Below, piece after piece: positions 30,582 through 39,844 of a DNA stretch of 64,000 bases (positions within the stretch are counted from its first letter, which is position 1; every line of letters begins with the position of its first letter). A program made the position numbers and the translations under genes. Source of the stretch: Streptomyces sp. CCM_MD2014 (lineage in GTDB: Bacteria; Actinomycetota; Actinomycetes; Streptomycetales; Streptomycetaceae); the NCBI RefSeq assembly GCF_000772045.1, contig NZ_CP009754.1:6076001-6140000 (forward strand). The letters are read 5' to 3'. The notes below the pieces were generated by a model. That model had not been told where the DNA came from. It searched no databases and saw only the letters and a program-made list of their open reading frames with translations.

Positions 30582-31793
30582 TCACTCCGCGTCGTCGTGG
30601 CCGCGCAGGTGGAGGGAGCGCAGCGCCACCTCGATGGCGAAGCGGTGGTCCGGGTCGGCGAGGCGGTCGCCCAGGTGGGTGTCCAGCGTCCGCAGGCGGT
30701 AGCGGACGGTCTGCGCGTGGACGCCCAGCATCTCGCCGACCTGCTCCGCGGGCGCCCGGGTGGACACGTGGACGCGGAGGGTCTCGACGAGCCGGTCGCG
30801 CCGCCGGGCCGGCAACGCGTCGAGCGGGGCCAGTTCACGGGCCGCGATCCGGTCGACGAGGGCGGGGTCGGACAGCAGCCACAGGGTCGTCAGGTGGTCC
30901 TCGCAGAGGATCAGCGGAGCGTCGGGTATGACATCGTCGTCGACGAGCTGCAGCACCCGGCGGGCCCAGCGGACGGAGTCGGCGGCCTGCGTGATCGGCA
31001 CGGTCAGACCCACCGCGGCGCGGGTGCCGGCCAGGGCGGTGGCGATCATGTCGAGACGGGCGGGGGTGACGTCCCCGGGCACGAGCAGGTGCGGCTGGGG
31101 GATGTCCAGGTCGGTGAGGACGTCCCGGTCGAGTCCCGCCTGGATGTGTTCCGGCGCCGGGGACTGCAGGGCGACCAGGAAGCAGGACCGGGGGAGTTCC
31201 CAGGCGGCGGCCTTGCACAGTTCGGAGACGGCCGTGCGGGGCAGTGGTGCGGAGGCCAGCAGGAAGTGCAGTAACTGTCTTCGTAACGCGGACTCCTCGG
31301 AGGCGGCCCGTTCCCGCACCTCCGCGTATCCCTCGCGGGTGATCGCCTCCAGCTCCTCGACGTAGGCGAAGAGGGCGTCGGCGAAGGCGAGGATCAGCGA
31401 GGGGGAGAGGCTGTACTGCCGGCCCAGGGTCTTGGCCCGGCGCAGGGCGATGCGGGCGCCGAGCCGGTAGGCGCCCTGCAGCACCTCCAGGTCGCGGCCC
31501 TCGTAGGCCTCCACCCGGCCGAACCTGCGCAGCAGTTCGTCGCGCAGCTCCGAGCTGCTGGAGGGGTCGGCCACCCGGTCCACGAAGGCGGTCAGCGCCT
31601 GCTCGACGCCCTGACGGATCGCGTCCCCGTCCGGGCCGTTGAGCAGCCTGCCGTAGACCGGATAGCTGCGGGTGACCTCGGTGCGTATCTCGTTGAGCAG
31701 CCCCGGGAGCAGCGGCCGCATGAAGGCCGCGAACTTCTTGGGGAGGGGGTCGAGCGGTTCACCGGGCACCGAGGGACGCGCGATTGCGGGCAT
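30582..31793 (-). CDS. PucR/CdaR-type transcriptional regulator
   Basis: 403 residues. The C-terminal HTH_30 domain is LVETLRVHVSTRAPAEQVGEMLGVHAQTVRYRL followed by LADPDHRFAIEVALRSLHL. The N-terminal half, PLPKKFAAFMRPLLPGLLNEI and FADALFAYVEELEAITREGY, is the RsbRD-like helical region common to these regulators. AAGGGA is upstream of the ATG. It lies convergent to the arabinanase and, on the same strand, behind the three secreted-protein genes next to the mce operon. Proteins of this type often govern mce-linked or secondary functions in Streptomyces; the target here is unproven. Confidence 0.85.
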   Translation of the reverse strand: MPAIARPSVPGEPLDPLPKKFAAFMRPLLPGLLNEIRTEVTRSYPVYGRLLNGPDGDAIRQGVEQALTAFVDRVADPSSSSELRDELLRRFGRVEAYEGRDLEVLQGAYRLGARIALRRAKTLGRQYSLSPSLILAFADALFAYVEELEAITREGYAEVRERAASEESALRRQLLHFLLASAPLPRTAVSELCKAAAWELPRSCFLVALQSPAPEHIQAGLDRDVLTDLDIPQPHLLVPGDVTPARLDMIATALAGTRAAVGLTVPITQAADSVRWARRVLQLVDDDVIPDAPLILCEDHLTTLWLLSDPALVDRIAARELAPLDALPARRRDRLVETLRVHVSTRAPAEQVGEMLGVHAQTVRYRLRTLDTHLGDRLADPDHRFAIEVALRSLHLRGHDDAE

Positions 31794-31977
31794 GAGTGAT
31801 CCCTTGCCGTCGACATGTCCGGTGGGGCGGACCGGCCGGGCCCCGCCCCGGGCGGGCGGTGCCTGGACCGGTCCGCTGGGCGTTCACCGGTCTGGCAAAG
31901 CTGAAGGTAAATCAACTTTGTTGTGTTGTACATCTCTTGGGGAGGAATCGTGTCACGGTTGTGTGTGCCTTTGGCTG

Positions 31978-32919
31978 TTACTCGACGGCGGAGTGCCAGT
32001 TCTCGGCCAGGACCTTGCCGGCGTCGGGGACGACGGTCCCGGGCGCGTTGAGCCCGGTGAGGTGGGTCCGGGTGTCGTTGAGGGTGACGCTGTTGTTCCC
32101 GGCGGCGGAGGGCAGCCCGGTCTTCGCGTTCACCGCGGCGTTGATCAGGCCCACGTTCAGGCCGCAGCCGGTGGCGCCGGGCACCGCGAAGGCGCTGTCG
32201 TTCTGGGTGGCGCCGGTGAGGTTGATCCGGCTCATCTCGCCGGCCGGGTCCTCGGTGCCGTCGCCCTGGAAGAAGGTCATGCCGAACTCGGGGAAGTTCC
32301 GGTTCTCCGGGCGCAGCACGATCGGGTTCGCGGCCGTTCCGATGTAGCAGTTGTCGCCGAGGAGCGGGTTCTCCAGGTGGATGCGGACCGGCAGGGCGAC
32401 GATGGGCATGTCGGTGAGCACGCCCGCGGTCTGGTCGAAGGCGTAGGGCGTGCCGACCGACTCCATGGTGGCGGTGATCTTGTTGAGGCTGGAGTTCTCC
32501 AGCGACTCGCAGATGCCCGTGATGACGAAGATGTCGCTCGGACACATCAGGCCGAGCAGTCCGCCGGGGACGGTGGCGGGCTCGGCGACCAGCGCGCCGG
32601 AGGCCGGGGCGACCACGCTGCTGGTGCCGTCGGCGTTCTGGACGACGCCCATCTGGAGGTTGGTCCGGCCGGTCGTCACGGTGGTCTTGCCCAGCTTGAT
32701 GGTGCCGCTCGCCGAGGTGGACACCACGCACTGCGGGGTCTTCTCGAAGCCGTCGGCGTTCAGCATCGCGGGAGCGTCCACGGGGCAGCGGGTGAAGGGG
32801 GCCCACTCGCCGTTCAGCGCGGGGTCGGCGGCACTGGCCGTGCCCAGGGAGGCGAGGGCGCCGAGCGCGGTCAGCGCGGACACGGTGGCGAGCCGGGTGC
32901 GGGTGGGGATCGAGGGCAT
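31978..32919 (-). CDS. Secreted protein of unknown function
   Basis: 313 residues with a Sec signal (RLATVSALTALGALASLGTASA, cleaved before ADPAL). The mature part is beta-rich with seven cysteines and motifs such as LNGEWAPFTRCPVD and LLGLMCPSDIFVITGICE. I do not recognise a domain. Six residues of polar C-terminus follow LAENWHS. It is the last of three secreted-protein genes on this strand, all pointing away from the mce operon. The 184 bases between it and the PucR gene include an unusually A/T-rich stretch (around 31907-31980) that probably holds the PucR promoter. Confidence 0.75.
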   Translation of the reverse strand: MPSIPTRTRLATVSALTALGALASLGTASAADPALNGEWAPFTRCPVDAPAMLNADGFEKTPQCVVSTSASGTIKLGKTTVTTGRTNLQMGVVQNADGTSSVVAPASGALVAEPATVPGGLLGLMCPSDIFVITGICESLENSSLNKITATMESVGTPYAFDQTAGVLTDMPIVALPVRIHLENPLLGDNCYIGTAANPIVLRPENRNFPEFGMTFFQGDGTEDPAGEMSRINLTGATQNDSAFAVPGATGCGLNVGLINAAVNAKTGLPSAAGNNSVTLNDTRTHLTGLNAPGTVVPDAGKVLAENWHSAVE

Positions 32920-32955
32920 GGTGGTGGCCTTCCGGGGAGTCGGGGGCGGGGCGGG

Positions 32956-34605
32956 TCAGTGCTCGGCGACGGGGATCTCGTAGGGCTGGAGATCCTCGGT
33001 GCACTGGCCTTCGTTGGTCGGGCTCGGGAACACGGGGGCGGCGATCGCGCACGTCTGGCCCTGGACCTGCTTGACGAGGTTGCCGGGACCGGAGACGGAG
33101 GCGGTGAGCAGGCGGTCGAGGTCCTCGCCGTCGGTGCCGCAGCCGGTGAAGGCGGGGATGGTCGCCTCGCCGGACAGCACGCCGCCGCTGAGCAGCAGAT
33201 AGCCGGTGGCCGGCTGGCCGATGAGCAGCTCGCCCCGGCCGTACAGCACCAGGTGGTCACCGGGGAAGTTCGCGGGGTCCGGGTCCTCGGACATGAGGGA
33301 CGTCTCGGTCCGGCACTCGGAACCGACGTCCAGGGGTGTCCCGTTGACCTCCAGATCCAGCACGTGCAGGACCAGCGGGGCCCGGACGTATGTGTCCGTG
33401 GTCGTGGAGAAGTCGGTCATGCTCATCTTCATGCGGGAGTCGATCCGCATCGTGTCCGTCTGCTCCAGCACCATGGTGGCCTTCACCGGGGTGAAGTCGA
33501 AGGACAGGAAGGTCGCTTCGAAGGGCGGCGTCTGCCTGCGCTCCTGGTAGTGGAAGTTCGCGTACGACACGGTGTCGAAGATCAGGTAGTCCGGGTCGGG
33601 GGGACCCGGCACGGGAACGCCCTGCTCGATCAGCACGCAGGAGGGCGGGAGGTAGGCGGCGCCCTTCATCTTCTTCACGTTGGCGTAGCCGGTGACGTAC
33701 GCGTTGAGCGACACGTCCGTGGGCGGGTGCTGCTCGTCGTAGCGGCAGGGCGGGACGTCGTCGCGGTCCGGGGCCGTGCCGGGGGTGTTCTCCAGCACTT
33801 CGGGCGACCGCTCGGACTGCCGCTCCCGCTGCCGGTCCCCCCGTCCGTCCGGCTGTCCCTCGTCCGGCGCCCCGGAGGTCCCGGCCGGTCCCGGCGAGGA
33901 CGGCGAGCCGCTCGGTGCGCCGGTGCCCGTGCCGACGGGCACGGTGGCCAGCAGCCCCTGGCCGGGAGCGTCCTCGGCGAGGGTGCAGTCGACGGCCGGC
34001 GAGCCGGGGCGGGTGCCGGAGTCGGGCGTGGCCGTGGCCGTGGCCGCGTCGGTCGCGGTCCCGTCCGCCGCCTCGAGCACCAGGTCGATCGCGAGGGAGC
34101 CCGCGGAGAACGTCAGGTCGCCGTCGCCCCGGCCGGCCACCGAGGGCACGTCTCCCCGCGCCACGAGTGTCAGCGGACCCGACTCGGGCAGCTCCACCGG
34201 CTCCGCGTCTCCCCGCCAGGTCGCCCGCGCCGTGGCCGCGTTCTGGGCCACGCCGACCTCGAGCCGGGTGGCCGCCCGTACCCCGGCCGCGCCGTGGCCG
34301 GCGAGGTCCGCGACCGCCTCCTCGGGGAGCTCCACGGTGGTGGTGACGCCGGACGGCGTGAACGCCTCGCCCGCCTCGGCCCGCGCCGGGAACTCGGCCG
34401 CGACCCGCACCGTCGCGGGCAGCTGACCCGAGGGCAGGGCACAGACGTAGGGGAGTTCGGCCTCGACCTCCTGGGTGCCCGAGGCCGAGGCGGTGGTCGG
34501 GACCAGGGCGGCGAGCACCACGAACGCGGCGATCGACGCGCTCCGGGCGCGGGCGCGGGCACGGGTCCGGGGCGGCCGCGGGGCGGCGGCTGGCTTGGCT
34601 GTCAT
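32956..34605 (-). CDS. Secreted DUF6801-like protein
   Basis: 549 residues. A basic N-terminus and hydrophobic stretch ASIAAFVVLAALVPTTASA form the signal. The first mature domain (ELPYVCALPSGQLPATVRVAAEFP) has the DUF6801 pattern. A 60-residue Gly/Ser/Pro/Arg-rich linker follows (about residues 215-285), then a larger beta-rich domain with VSLNAYVTGYANVKKMKGAAYLPPSC, VVLEQ and paired cysteines near the C-terminus. No catalytic motif is visible. It lies 36 bases upstream of the other secreted-protein gene and is likely co-transcribed with it. Proximity to the mce operon suggests a cell-surface role with lipids, which is inference only. Confidence 0.75.
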   Translation of the reverse strand: MTAKPAAAPRPPRTRARARARSASIAAFVVLAALVPTTASASGTQEVEAELPYVCALPSGQLPATVRVAAEFPARAEAGEAFTPSGVTTTVELPEEAVADLAGHGAAGVRAATRLEVGVAQNAATARATWRGDAEPVELPESGPLTLVARGDVPSVAGRGDGDLTFSAGSLAIDLVLEAADGTATDAATATATPDSGTRPGSPAVDCTLAEDAPGQGLLATVPVGTGTGAPSGSPSSPGPAGTSGAPDEGQPDGRGDRQRERQSERSPEVLENTPGTAPDRDDVPPCRYDEQHPPTDVSLNAYVTGYANVKKMKGAAYLPPSCVLIEQGVPVPGPPDPDYLIFDTVSYANFHYQERRQTPPFEATFLSFDFTPVKATMVLEQTDTMRIDSRMKMSMTDFSTTTDTYVRAPLVLHVLDLEVNGTPLDVGSECRTETSLMSEDPDPANFPGDHLVLYGRGELLIGQPATGYLLLSGGVLSGEATIPAFTGCGTDGEDLDRLLTASVSGPGNLVKQVQGQTCAIAAPVFPSPTNEGQCTEDLQPYEIPVAEH

Positions 34606-34715
34606 GCGACTCCGCTCGGATGGCTCGGACGGGGGCCGGTCTTCTCGGGGCGCGGCACACGGCCCGCGAACGCCCGGCCGGGGTGCCGACCGGGCGGACA
34701 TGGCTGGTCGGCGGC

Positions 34716-35348
34716 CTACGGGTTGGAGCCGACGATGGTCGGGATGACGCTGCTGCCGGCGACCTTGACGGCGTAGTTGCCCTTGAAGGTGGGCTTGGTC
34801 GCGGTCGTGACGATCGCACCGCAGTTGACGGGGTTGCTGACCGCCAGTTCACCGGCGGTGCTGTTGATCGCCAGCACACCGGTGGAGTTGGTGTACGTGC
34901 CCGACGCCTTGCCCGTCACCGTGAACTTGCAGGCGCCGGCGGTCACGTTGGCCTTGACGTTGCCGACGTAGCCCTTGGTGACACCGGTGGCGGCGTCGTA
35001 GTCCACCGCGACGACGTCCCACGGGGTGACGGACGTGGTGGTGACGTTGCCCAGCACGCTGGTGCACGGCGAGCCGGACGCACCGAAGTTCATGGTGGTG
35101 ATGTCGGCGACGTCACCGGGGTTGCCGGTGGTGCTCGCCATCGTTCCGGCCGCGTTCGAGGTGGTGCACGTCATGGGGATGGTGGCGGTCAGCACGATGT
35201 TGCCGACGTTCGTCGCCTGGAAGGCGGCCGGAGAGGGGCTGACGGTCCACACCGTGGAGGGCGCCGCCGAGGACGGGGCGGCGGCGAGACCCAGTGCCGA
35301 CGCGGCCGCACACACCACGAGGGCTGACCTTCTGATGCTCTTCTTCAT
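34716..35348 (-). CDS. Small secreted protein of unknown function
   Basis: 210 residues. The signal is KKSIRRSALVVCAAASALGLAAAPSSA. The mature protein is rich in Thr, Val and Ala with four cysteines (MTCTTSN, SPCTS, GACKF, VNCGA), and looks like a single beta-sandwich. AAGGAG is 12 bases before the ATG. First gene of the leftward secreted-protein group, divergent from the mce operon across 653 bases. Confidence 0.75.
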   Translation of the reverse strand: MKKSIRRSALVVCAAASALGLAAAPSSAAPSTVWTVSPSPAAFQATNVGNIVLTATIPMTCTTSNAAGTMASTTGNPGDVADITTMNFGASGSPCTSVLGNVTTTSVTPWDVVAVDYDAATGVTKGYVGNVKANVTAGACKFTVTGKASGTYTNSTGVLAINSTAGELAVSNPVNCGAIVTTATKPTFKGNYAVKVAGSSVIPTIVGSNP

Positions 35349-36001
35349 GGCTCGGGAGTCTCCTTGAGGGTCGACCTGCATTGAGCCGTGACGTTACTCG
35401 CGGGAAACATAGCCGAACAATGCGGCCGTCCATGATTCTTTGAAAAGTGGAACAACCTGTTTCCCGGGTGAGCGAATCGCGATTCCCCTTAGTCATCCGC
35501 TGCCAAGGAGGGGACGCTCGAACGATGATGCGCCACTTTCCCGGCGGGCGCCCGGGGTGGGCTCGGAATCATCACCGGATGACAAGTTGCCGAGGGGTTT
35601 CTGTGTCCTCCGTGACAGGTTCCGGATGGCCGGAGCCGGCATCCCGGAAAACTCCGATTCCGGTGTTGCCCGCCGAGGTTACCCGGCCGTAACGTGCCGG
35701 TGCGGTGCTCGGTTCCAGGTCGGTGGCCCCCGTCGGCCGGAGCCATGGCGGACGCGTTCCGGCCCACCTCCCGTGCGGCAGCGTGTCCGCCGGCGGGGTC
35801 CCGCGGGATCCACACCCCCCGGAACCGCGAGACCCTGCCCTGTCTCCCCGGAGACAAGTGCGGGGCGGGCAGGTTGTCTGCGCGGTGACAAGTTCCACCG
35901 GGGTGCCGGAGATCGGTGCCGCACCCGTTGTCAGTGCGCTCCGGGCCGACTTAACGTGCGGGCCCGCGGCGCGAATCCGATGGACGTCCGCTGGAGGTGA
36001 T
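35349..36001. other. 653-base divergent region upstream of the mce operon
   Basis: Carries promoters for the small secreted protein and for the mce operon. It contains an inverted repeat GTTAC-CCGGCC-GTAAC at 35678-35693 and three GACAAGT words (near 35580, 35852 and 35887), the last two spaced about 35 bases. Small open frames are present but none has a ribosome site or family similarity. GGAGGTGAT directly before the ATPase ATG is a strong ribosome site. Confidence 0.5.
35678..35693. promoter_or_regulatory. Inverted repeat GTTAC-CCGGCC-GTAAC before mce operon
   Basis: Five-base perfect arms around a self-complementary-rich centre, roughly 310 bases from the ATPase start and 330 from the divergent secreted-protein start. 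A candidate operator; no regulator is assigned. Confidence 0.35.
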
Positions 36002-37012
36002 ATGGGAATCGAAGTAGTGGTCGAGGGCCTGACCAAGTCCTTCGGTAAGCAGAGCATCTGGCGGGACGTGTCACTCACTCTTCCGGCCGGAGAGGTCAGC
36101 GTGATGCTGGGCCCGTCCGGAACCGGTAAGACCGTTTTCCTGAAGTCGCTCATAGGGCTGCTCAAACCCGAGCAGGGCCGTGTCCTCATCAATGGGGTGG
36201 ACATGGTGAACAGTCCGGAAAGAGACATCTACGAGACCCGGAAACTGTTCGGTCTCATGTTCCAGGACGGTGCCCTCTTCGGGTCCATGTCCCTTTTCGA
36301 CAACATCGCCTTCCCGCTGCGCGAACACACCCGCAAGAAGGAGTCCGAGATCCGCCGCATCGTCATGGAGCGGATCGAGGTGGTCGGGCTGCTGGGCGCG
36401 GAGGGGAAGCTGCCGGGAGAGATCAGCGGCGGCATGCGCAAGCGGGCCGGACTGGCCCGCGCGCTCGTCCTCGACCCGCAGATCATCCTGTGCGACGAAC
36501 CGGACTCCGGGCTCGACCCGGTCCGCACCGCCTACATCTCCCAGCTTCTGATCGACCTCAACGCGCAGCTCGACGCGACGATGCTGATCGTCACCCACAA
36601 CCTCGACATCGCCGCCACCGTGCCCGACAACATGGGGATGCTCTTCCTGCGCGAACTCGTCACCTTCGGCCCGCGCGAGGTCCTGCTCACCAGTGACGAG
36701 CCGGTCGTGGCCCAGTTCCTGGGAGGCCGGCGCGAGGGACCCATCGGGATGTCCGAGGAGAAGGACGCGGCCACCCTCGCCGCCGAGGCGGACACCGCCC
36801 CCGCGGCCCCCGCCGCGCCCCGGGCGATCGTGCCGCAGCTCGAGCCCTCGCCCGGCCTGCCGCCGCGCCAGGCAGTCGCCCGGCGACGCAAGCGTGTCAT
36901 GGGCATGATCGACACGCTGCCGCCCGCCGCACGGTCCGCCATCCGGGAGACCTACGCGAAGAGCTCCGAGGCGGCCACCCTGCCGATGCCCGCCGCCGGG
37001 AGCGGCGCGTGA
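36002..37012 (+). CDS. Mce ABC importer ATPase (MlaF/Mkl type)
   Basis: 336 residues. Walker A GPSGTGKT (37-44), ABC signature SGGMRKR (142-148) and Walker B IILCDEPDSGLD (161-172); the form SGGMRKR and DEPDSGLD marks MlaF/Mkl proteins that power Mce or Mla lipid transport. The ABC part ends near 250. The remaining 85 residues are an acidic linker and a basic helical tail (RQAVARRRKRVMGMIDTLPPAARSAI). It overlaps the first permease start by four bases, so it heads the operon. Confidence 0.9.
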   Translation: MGIEVVVEGLTKSFGKQSIWRDVSLTLPAGEVSVMLGPSGTGKTVFLKSLIGLLKPEQGRVLINGVDMVNSPERDIYETRKLFGLMFQDGALFGSMSLFDNIAFPLREHTRKKESEIRRIVMERIEVVGLLGAEGKLPGEISGGMRKRAGLARALVLDPQIILCDEPDSGLDPVRTAYISQLLIDLNAQLDATMLIVTHNLDIAATVPDNMGMLFLRELVTFGPREVLLTSDEPVVAQFLGGRREGPIGMSEEKDAATLAAEADTAPAAPAAPRAIVPQLEPSPGLPPRQAVARRRKRVMGMIDTLPPAARSAIRETYAKSSEAATLPMPAAGSGA

Positions 37013-37773
37013 TCACCGGCGCGCTGCGGCAGACCGGGCGGCTCTTCGCGCTCGCCGCGGAGGTCACCCGGGCCGTCTTCCGAAGACCCTTCCAGTTCCG
37101 CGAGTTCGTCGAGCAGTTCTGGTTCGTCGCGAGCGTGACCATCCTGCCCGCCGCCCTGGTCTCCATCCCCTTCGGCGCCGTCATCGCCCTCCAGGTCGGT
37201 TCGCTCACCGAGCAGCTCGGCGCCCAGTCCTTCACCGGCGGCGCCAGCGTCCTCGCCGTGGTGCAGCAGGCCAGCCCGCTCATCGTCGCGCTGCTCATCG
37301 CCGGCGCCGGCGGCTCCGCCATCTGCGCCGACCTCGGCTCCCGCAAGATCCGCGAGGAGCTGGACGCGATGGAGGTCATGGGCGTGTCGCCCGTACAGCG
37401 GCTGGTCGTGCCCCGGGTGCTGGCCGCCATGGGCGTCGCCGTCCTGCTCAACGGCCTGGTCTCCGTCGTCGGCATCCTCGGCGGCTACTTCTTCAACGTC
37501 ATCATGCAGGGCGGCACCCCCGGCGCCTACCTCTCCAGCTTCTCCGCCCTCGCCCAGCTGCCCGACCTCTACGTCAGTGAACTCAAGGCGCTCGTCTTCG
37601 GGTTCATCGCGGGCATCGTCGCCGCCTACCGGGGCCTCAACCCGCGCGGTGGCCCCAAGGGCGTCGGCGACGCCGTCAACCAGTCCGTCGTCATCACCTT
37701 CCTCCTGCTCTTCTTCGTCAACATGGTGATGACGGCCGTCTACCTCCAGATCGTCCCGCCGAAGGGAGGCTGA
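37009..37773 (+). CDS. YrbE/MlaE-family permease A
   Basis: 254 residues, five to six hydrophobic segments, MlaE domain (FVEQFWFVASVTILPAALVSIPFGAV; LEQ-type and EELDAMEVMGVSPVQRLVVPRVLA loop that meets the ATPase). GTG start overlaps the ATPase stop. Together with the second permease it forms the inner-membrane heterodimer on which the Mce hexamer sits. Confidence 0.9.
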   Translation: MITGALRQTGRLFALAAEVTRAVFRRPFQFREFVEQFWFVASVTILPAALVSIPFGAVIALQVGSLTEQLGAQSFTGGASVLAVVQQASPLIVALLIAGAGGSAICADLGSRKIREELDAMEVMGVSPVQRLVVPRVLAAMGVAVLLNGLVSVVGILGGYFFNVIMQGGTPGAYLSSFSALAQLPDLYVSELKALVFGFIAGIVAAYRGLNPRGGPKGVGDAVNQSVVITFLLLFFVNMVMTAVYLQIVPPKGG

Positions 37774-37779
37774 GGACCG

Positions 37780-38586
37780 ATGGCCTCCCCGCTCGTCTGG
37801 CTCGACCGCTCCGGCGACCAACTCCTGTTCTACGTCCGGGCCCTGCTGTGGATCCCGCGGACCCTGCGCCGCTACCTCAAGGAGGTGCAGCGCCTGCTCG
37901 CCGAGGTGGCCTTCGGCTCCGGCGGCCTCGGCGTCATCGGCGGAACCATCGGCGTGATGATCGCGATGACCCTCTTCACCGGGACCGTCGTCGGACTCCA
38001 GGGCTACGCGGCCCTGGACCAGATCGGCACCGCCGCGTTCACCGGATTCGTCTCCGCCTACTTCAACACCCGCGAGATCGCCCCCCTCGTCGCCGGACTC
38101 GCCCTCTCCGCGACCGTCGGGGCCGGCTTCACCGCCCAGCTCGGCGCCATGCGCATCAACGAGGAGGTCGACGCCCTGGAGGGCATGGGCATCCGCTCGA
38201 TGCCCTACCTGGTCACCACCCGCATCATCGCCGGCGTCGTCGCCATCATCCCGCTCTACGCGATCGGCCTGCTCTCCTCCTACCTCGCCTCCCGGTACGT
38301 GACCGTCCTGTTCAACGGGCAGTCCCGGGGGACCTACGACCACTACTTCAACCTCTTCCTCTCCCCGACGGACGTCCTGCTCTCCGTCCTGAAGGTGCTG
38401 ATCTTCAGCGTGATGGTGATCGTCGCCCACTGCTACTACGGCTACCGCGCCTCCGGCGGCCCGGCCGGCGTCGGCGTGGCCGTCGGCCGGTCGGTGCGCA
38501 ACGCCATCGTGCTGATCAGCGTCACCGACTTCTTCCTGTCGCTGGCCCTGTGGGGCGCGACCACGACCGTGAAGGTGGCGGGGTGA
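37780..38586 (+). CDS. YrbE/MlaE-family permease B
   Basis: 268 residues with the same MlaE fold. NEEVDALEGMGIRSMPYLVTTRIIAG is the coupling-helix region that matches DAMEVMGVSPV of permease A. Six bases separate the genes and GGGAGG lies upstream. Both permeases keep the EV[DM]ALE/DAMEVMG type coupling sequence, so both can engage the ATPase. Confidence 0.9.
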   Translation: MASPLVWLDRSGDQLLFYVRALLWIPRTLRRYLKEVQRLLAEVAFGSGGLGVIGGTIGVMIAMTLFTGTVVGLQGYAALDQIGTAAFTGFVSAYFNTREIAPLVAGLALSATVGAGFTAQLGAMRINEEVDALEGMGIRSMPYLVTTRIIAGVVAIIPLYAIGLLSSYLASRYVTVLFNGQSRGTYDHYFNLFLSPTDVLLSVLKVLIFSVMVIVAHCYYGYRASGGPAGVGVAVGRSVRNAIVLISVTDFFLSLALWGATTTVKVAG

Positions 38587-38587
38587 C

Positions 38588-39844
38588 ATGAGCCGACCGA
38601 GAGGACACACCCTGCGCCGCCGGCTCGCCGGAGTGGTGTTCGTGCTGGTGCCCGTCCTGCTGATCTGGCTGGCCGTCGCCGTCTACGACAAGAAGTTCAC
38701 CGACTCCGACCCGGTGGTCGTCGAGACCGGCAGCGCCGGCAACCAGATGCACCCCGGCGCCGAGGTGAAACTGCGCGGCGTCGTCGTCGGCGAGGTCCGC
38801 GCGATCGACGCCACCGGCGACGGCGCCCGGCTCACCCTCGCCATGAAGCCCGGCGCGCTGGACGACGTACCGTCCGACGTCCGCGCGCAGATGCTGCCCA
38901 CCACGTTGTTCGGCGAGCGGTTCGTCGCCCTCGTGCCCCCCGCGAACCCCTCGCCCGAGCCGCTCGCCGCCGGTGCCGTCGTCCCCCAGGACCGGTCCGC
39001 GAACGCCATCGAACTCCAGCAGGTCCTCGACGACGTCCTGCCGATGCTCACCGCCGTCCAGCCGCAGAAGCTCTCCGCGACCCTGTCCGCCGTCTCGCAG
39101 GCCCTCGAAGGACGCGGAGAGCGGCTCGGCGAGACGCTGAGCCTGCTGGACGAGCACCTGGCCGAGTTCAACCCCAACCTGCCCGCCCTCAACCGCGACC
39201 TCAGGGAACTCGTGAAGGTCAGCCACGTCTACGCGGACGCCGCGCCCGACATCCTCACGGCGCTCACCGACTTCACCACCACCAGCGGCACCCTCGCCGA
39301 GCGGGAGACGGAACTCGCCGCCACCCTCGGCGCCACGACCCGCACGGCCGAGGACGTGACCGACTTCCTGCGCAAGAACAAGGACAACATCATCCGGCTC
39401 GGCGACACCGGCCGCCCCACCCTCGAACTGCTCGCCGAGTACTCCTCCGCCTTCCCCTGCACCCTGCGCACCCTCGCCGACTTCGTGCCGGCCATGGACA
39501 AGGCGCTCGGCAAGGGCACCGACCGGCCCGGCATCCACGTCGACGTCACCAGCGTCGCCTCCCGCGGCGCCTACCGGCCCGGCCGCGACACCCCGGCCTA
39601 CGACGCCGGCGGCGGACCCCGCTGCCCCGCCGTGCCCTACCTCGGCACCCTGCCCCGGCCCGCCGCCCGGGCCGCCACCCCGGCGGCCGCGCAGGACCTC
39701 GGACCCGCCAACTCCCCGCAGGAGAACGACCTCGTCAACGAACTGATCGCCCCGGCCGCCGGCGAGAGCCCCGGCGACCTGCCCGACTGGAGCAGCCTGC
39801 TCGTCGGCCCCGTCTACCGCGGTACGGAGGTGACCCTGCGATGA
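38588..39844 (+). CDS. Mce family protein 1 (MceA-like)
   Basis: 418 residues. One N-terminal membrane anchor (LAGVVFVLVPVLLIWLAVAV), then the MlaD/Mce domain (AEVKLRGVVVGEVRAIDATGDGARLTLAMKPG, residues about 55-120), a long helical region (about 150-300) and a low-complexity C-terminus. The helical part builds the tunnel of Mce hexamers. First of six consecutive mce genes, in the order expected for MceA to MceF. Confidence 0.88.
   Translation: MSRPRGHTLRRRLAGVVFVLVPVLLIWLAVAVYDKKFTDSDPVVVETGSAGNQMHPGAEVKLRGVVVGEVRAIDATGDGARLTLAMKPGALDDVPSDVRAQMLPTTLFGERFVALVPPANPSPEPLAAGAVVPQDRSANAIELQQVLDDVLPMLTAVQPQKLSATLSAVSQALEGRGERLGETLSLLDEHLAEFNPNLPALNRDLRELVKVSHVYADAAPDILTALTDFTTTSGTLAERETELAATLGATTRTAEDVTDFLRKNKDNIIRLGDTGRPTLELLAEYSSAFPCTLRTLADFVPAMDKALGKGTDRPGIHVDVTSVASRGAYRPGRDTPAYDAGGGPRCPAVPYLGTLPRPAARAATPAAAQDLGPANSPQENDLVNELIAPAAGESPGDLPDWSSLLVGPVYRGTEVTLR

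Noticed and set aside
31672..34776. Plus-strand open frame of over 1000 codons
   Set aside because: It is a shadow across three secreted-protein genes with clear signal peptides on the minus strand.
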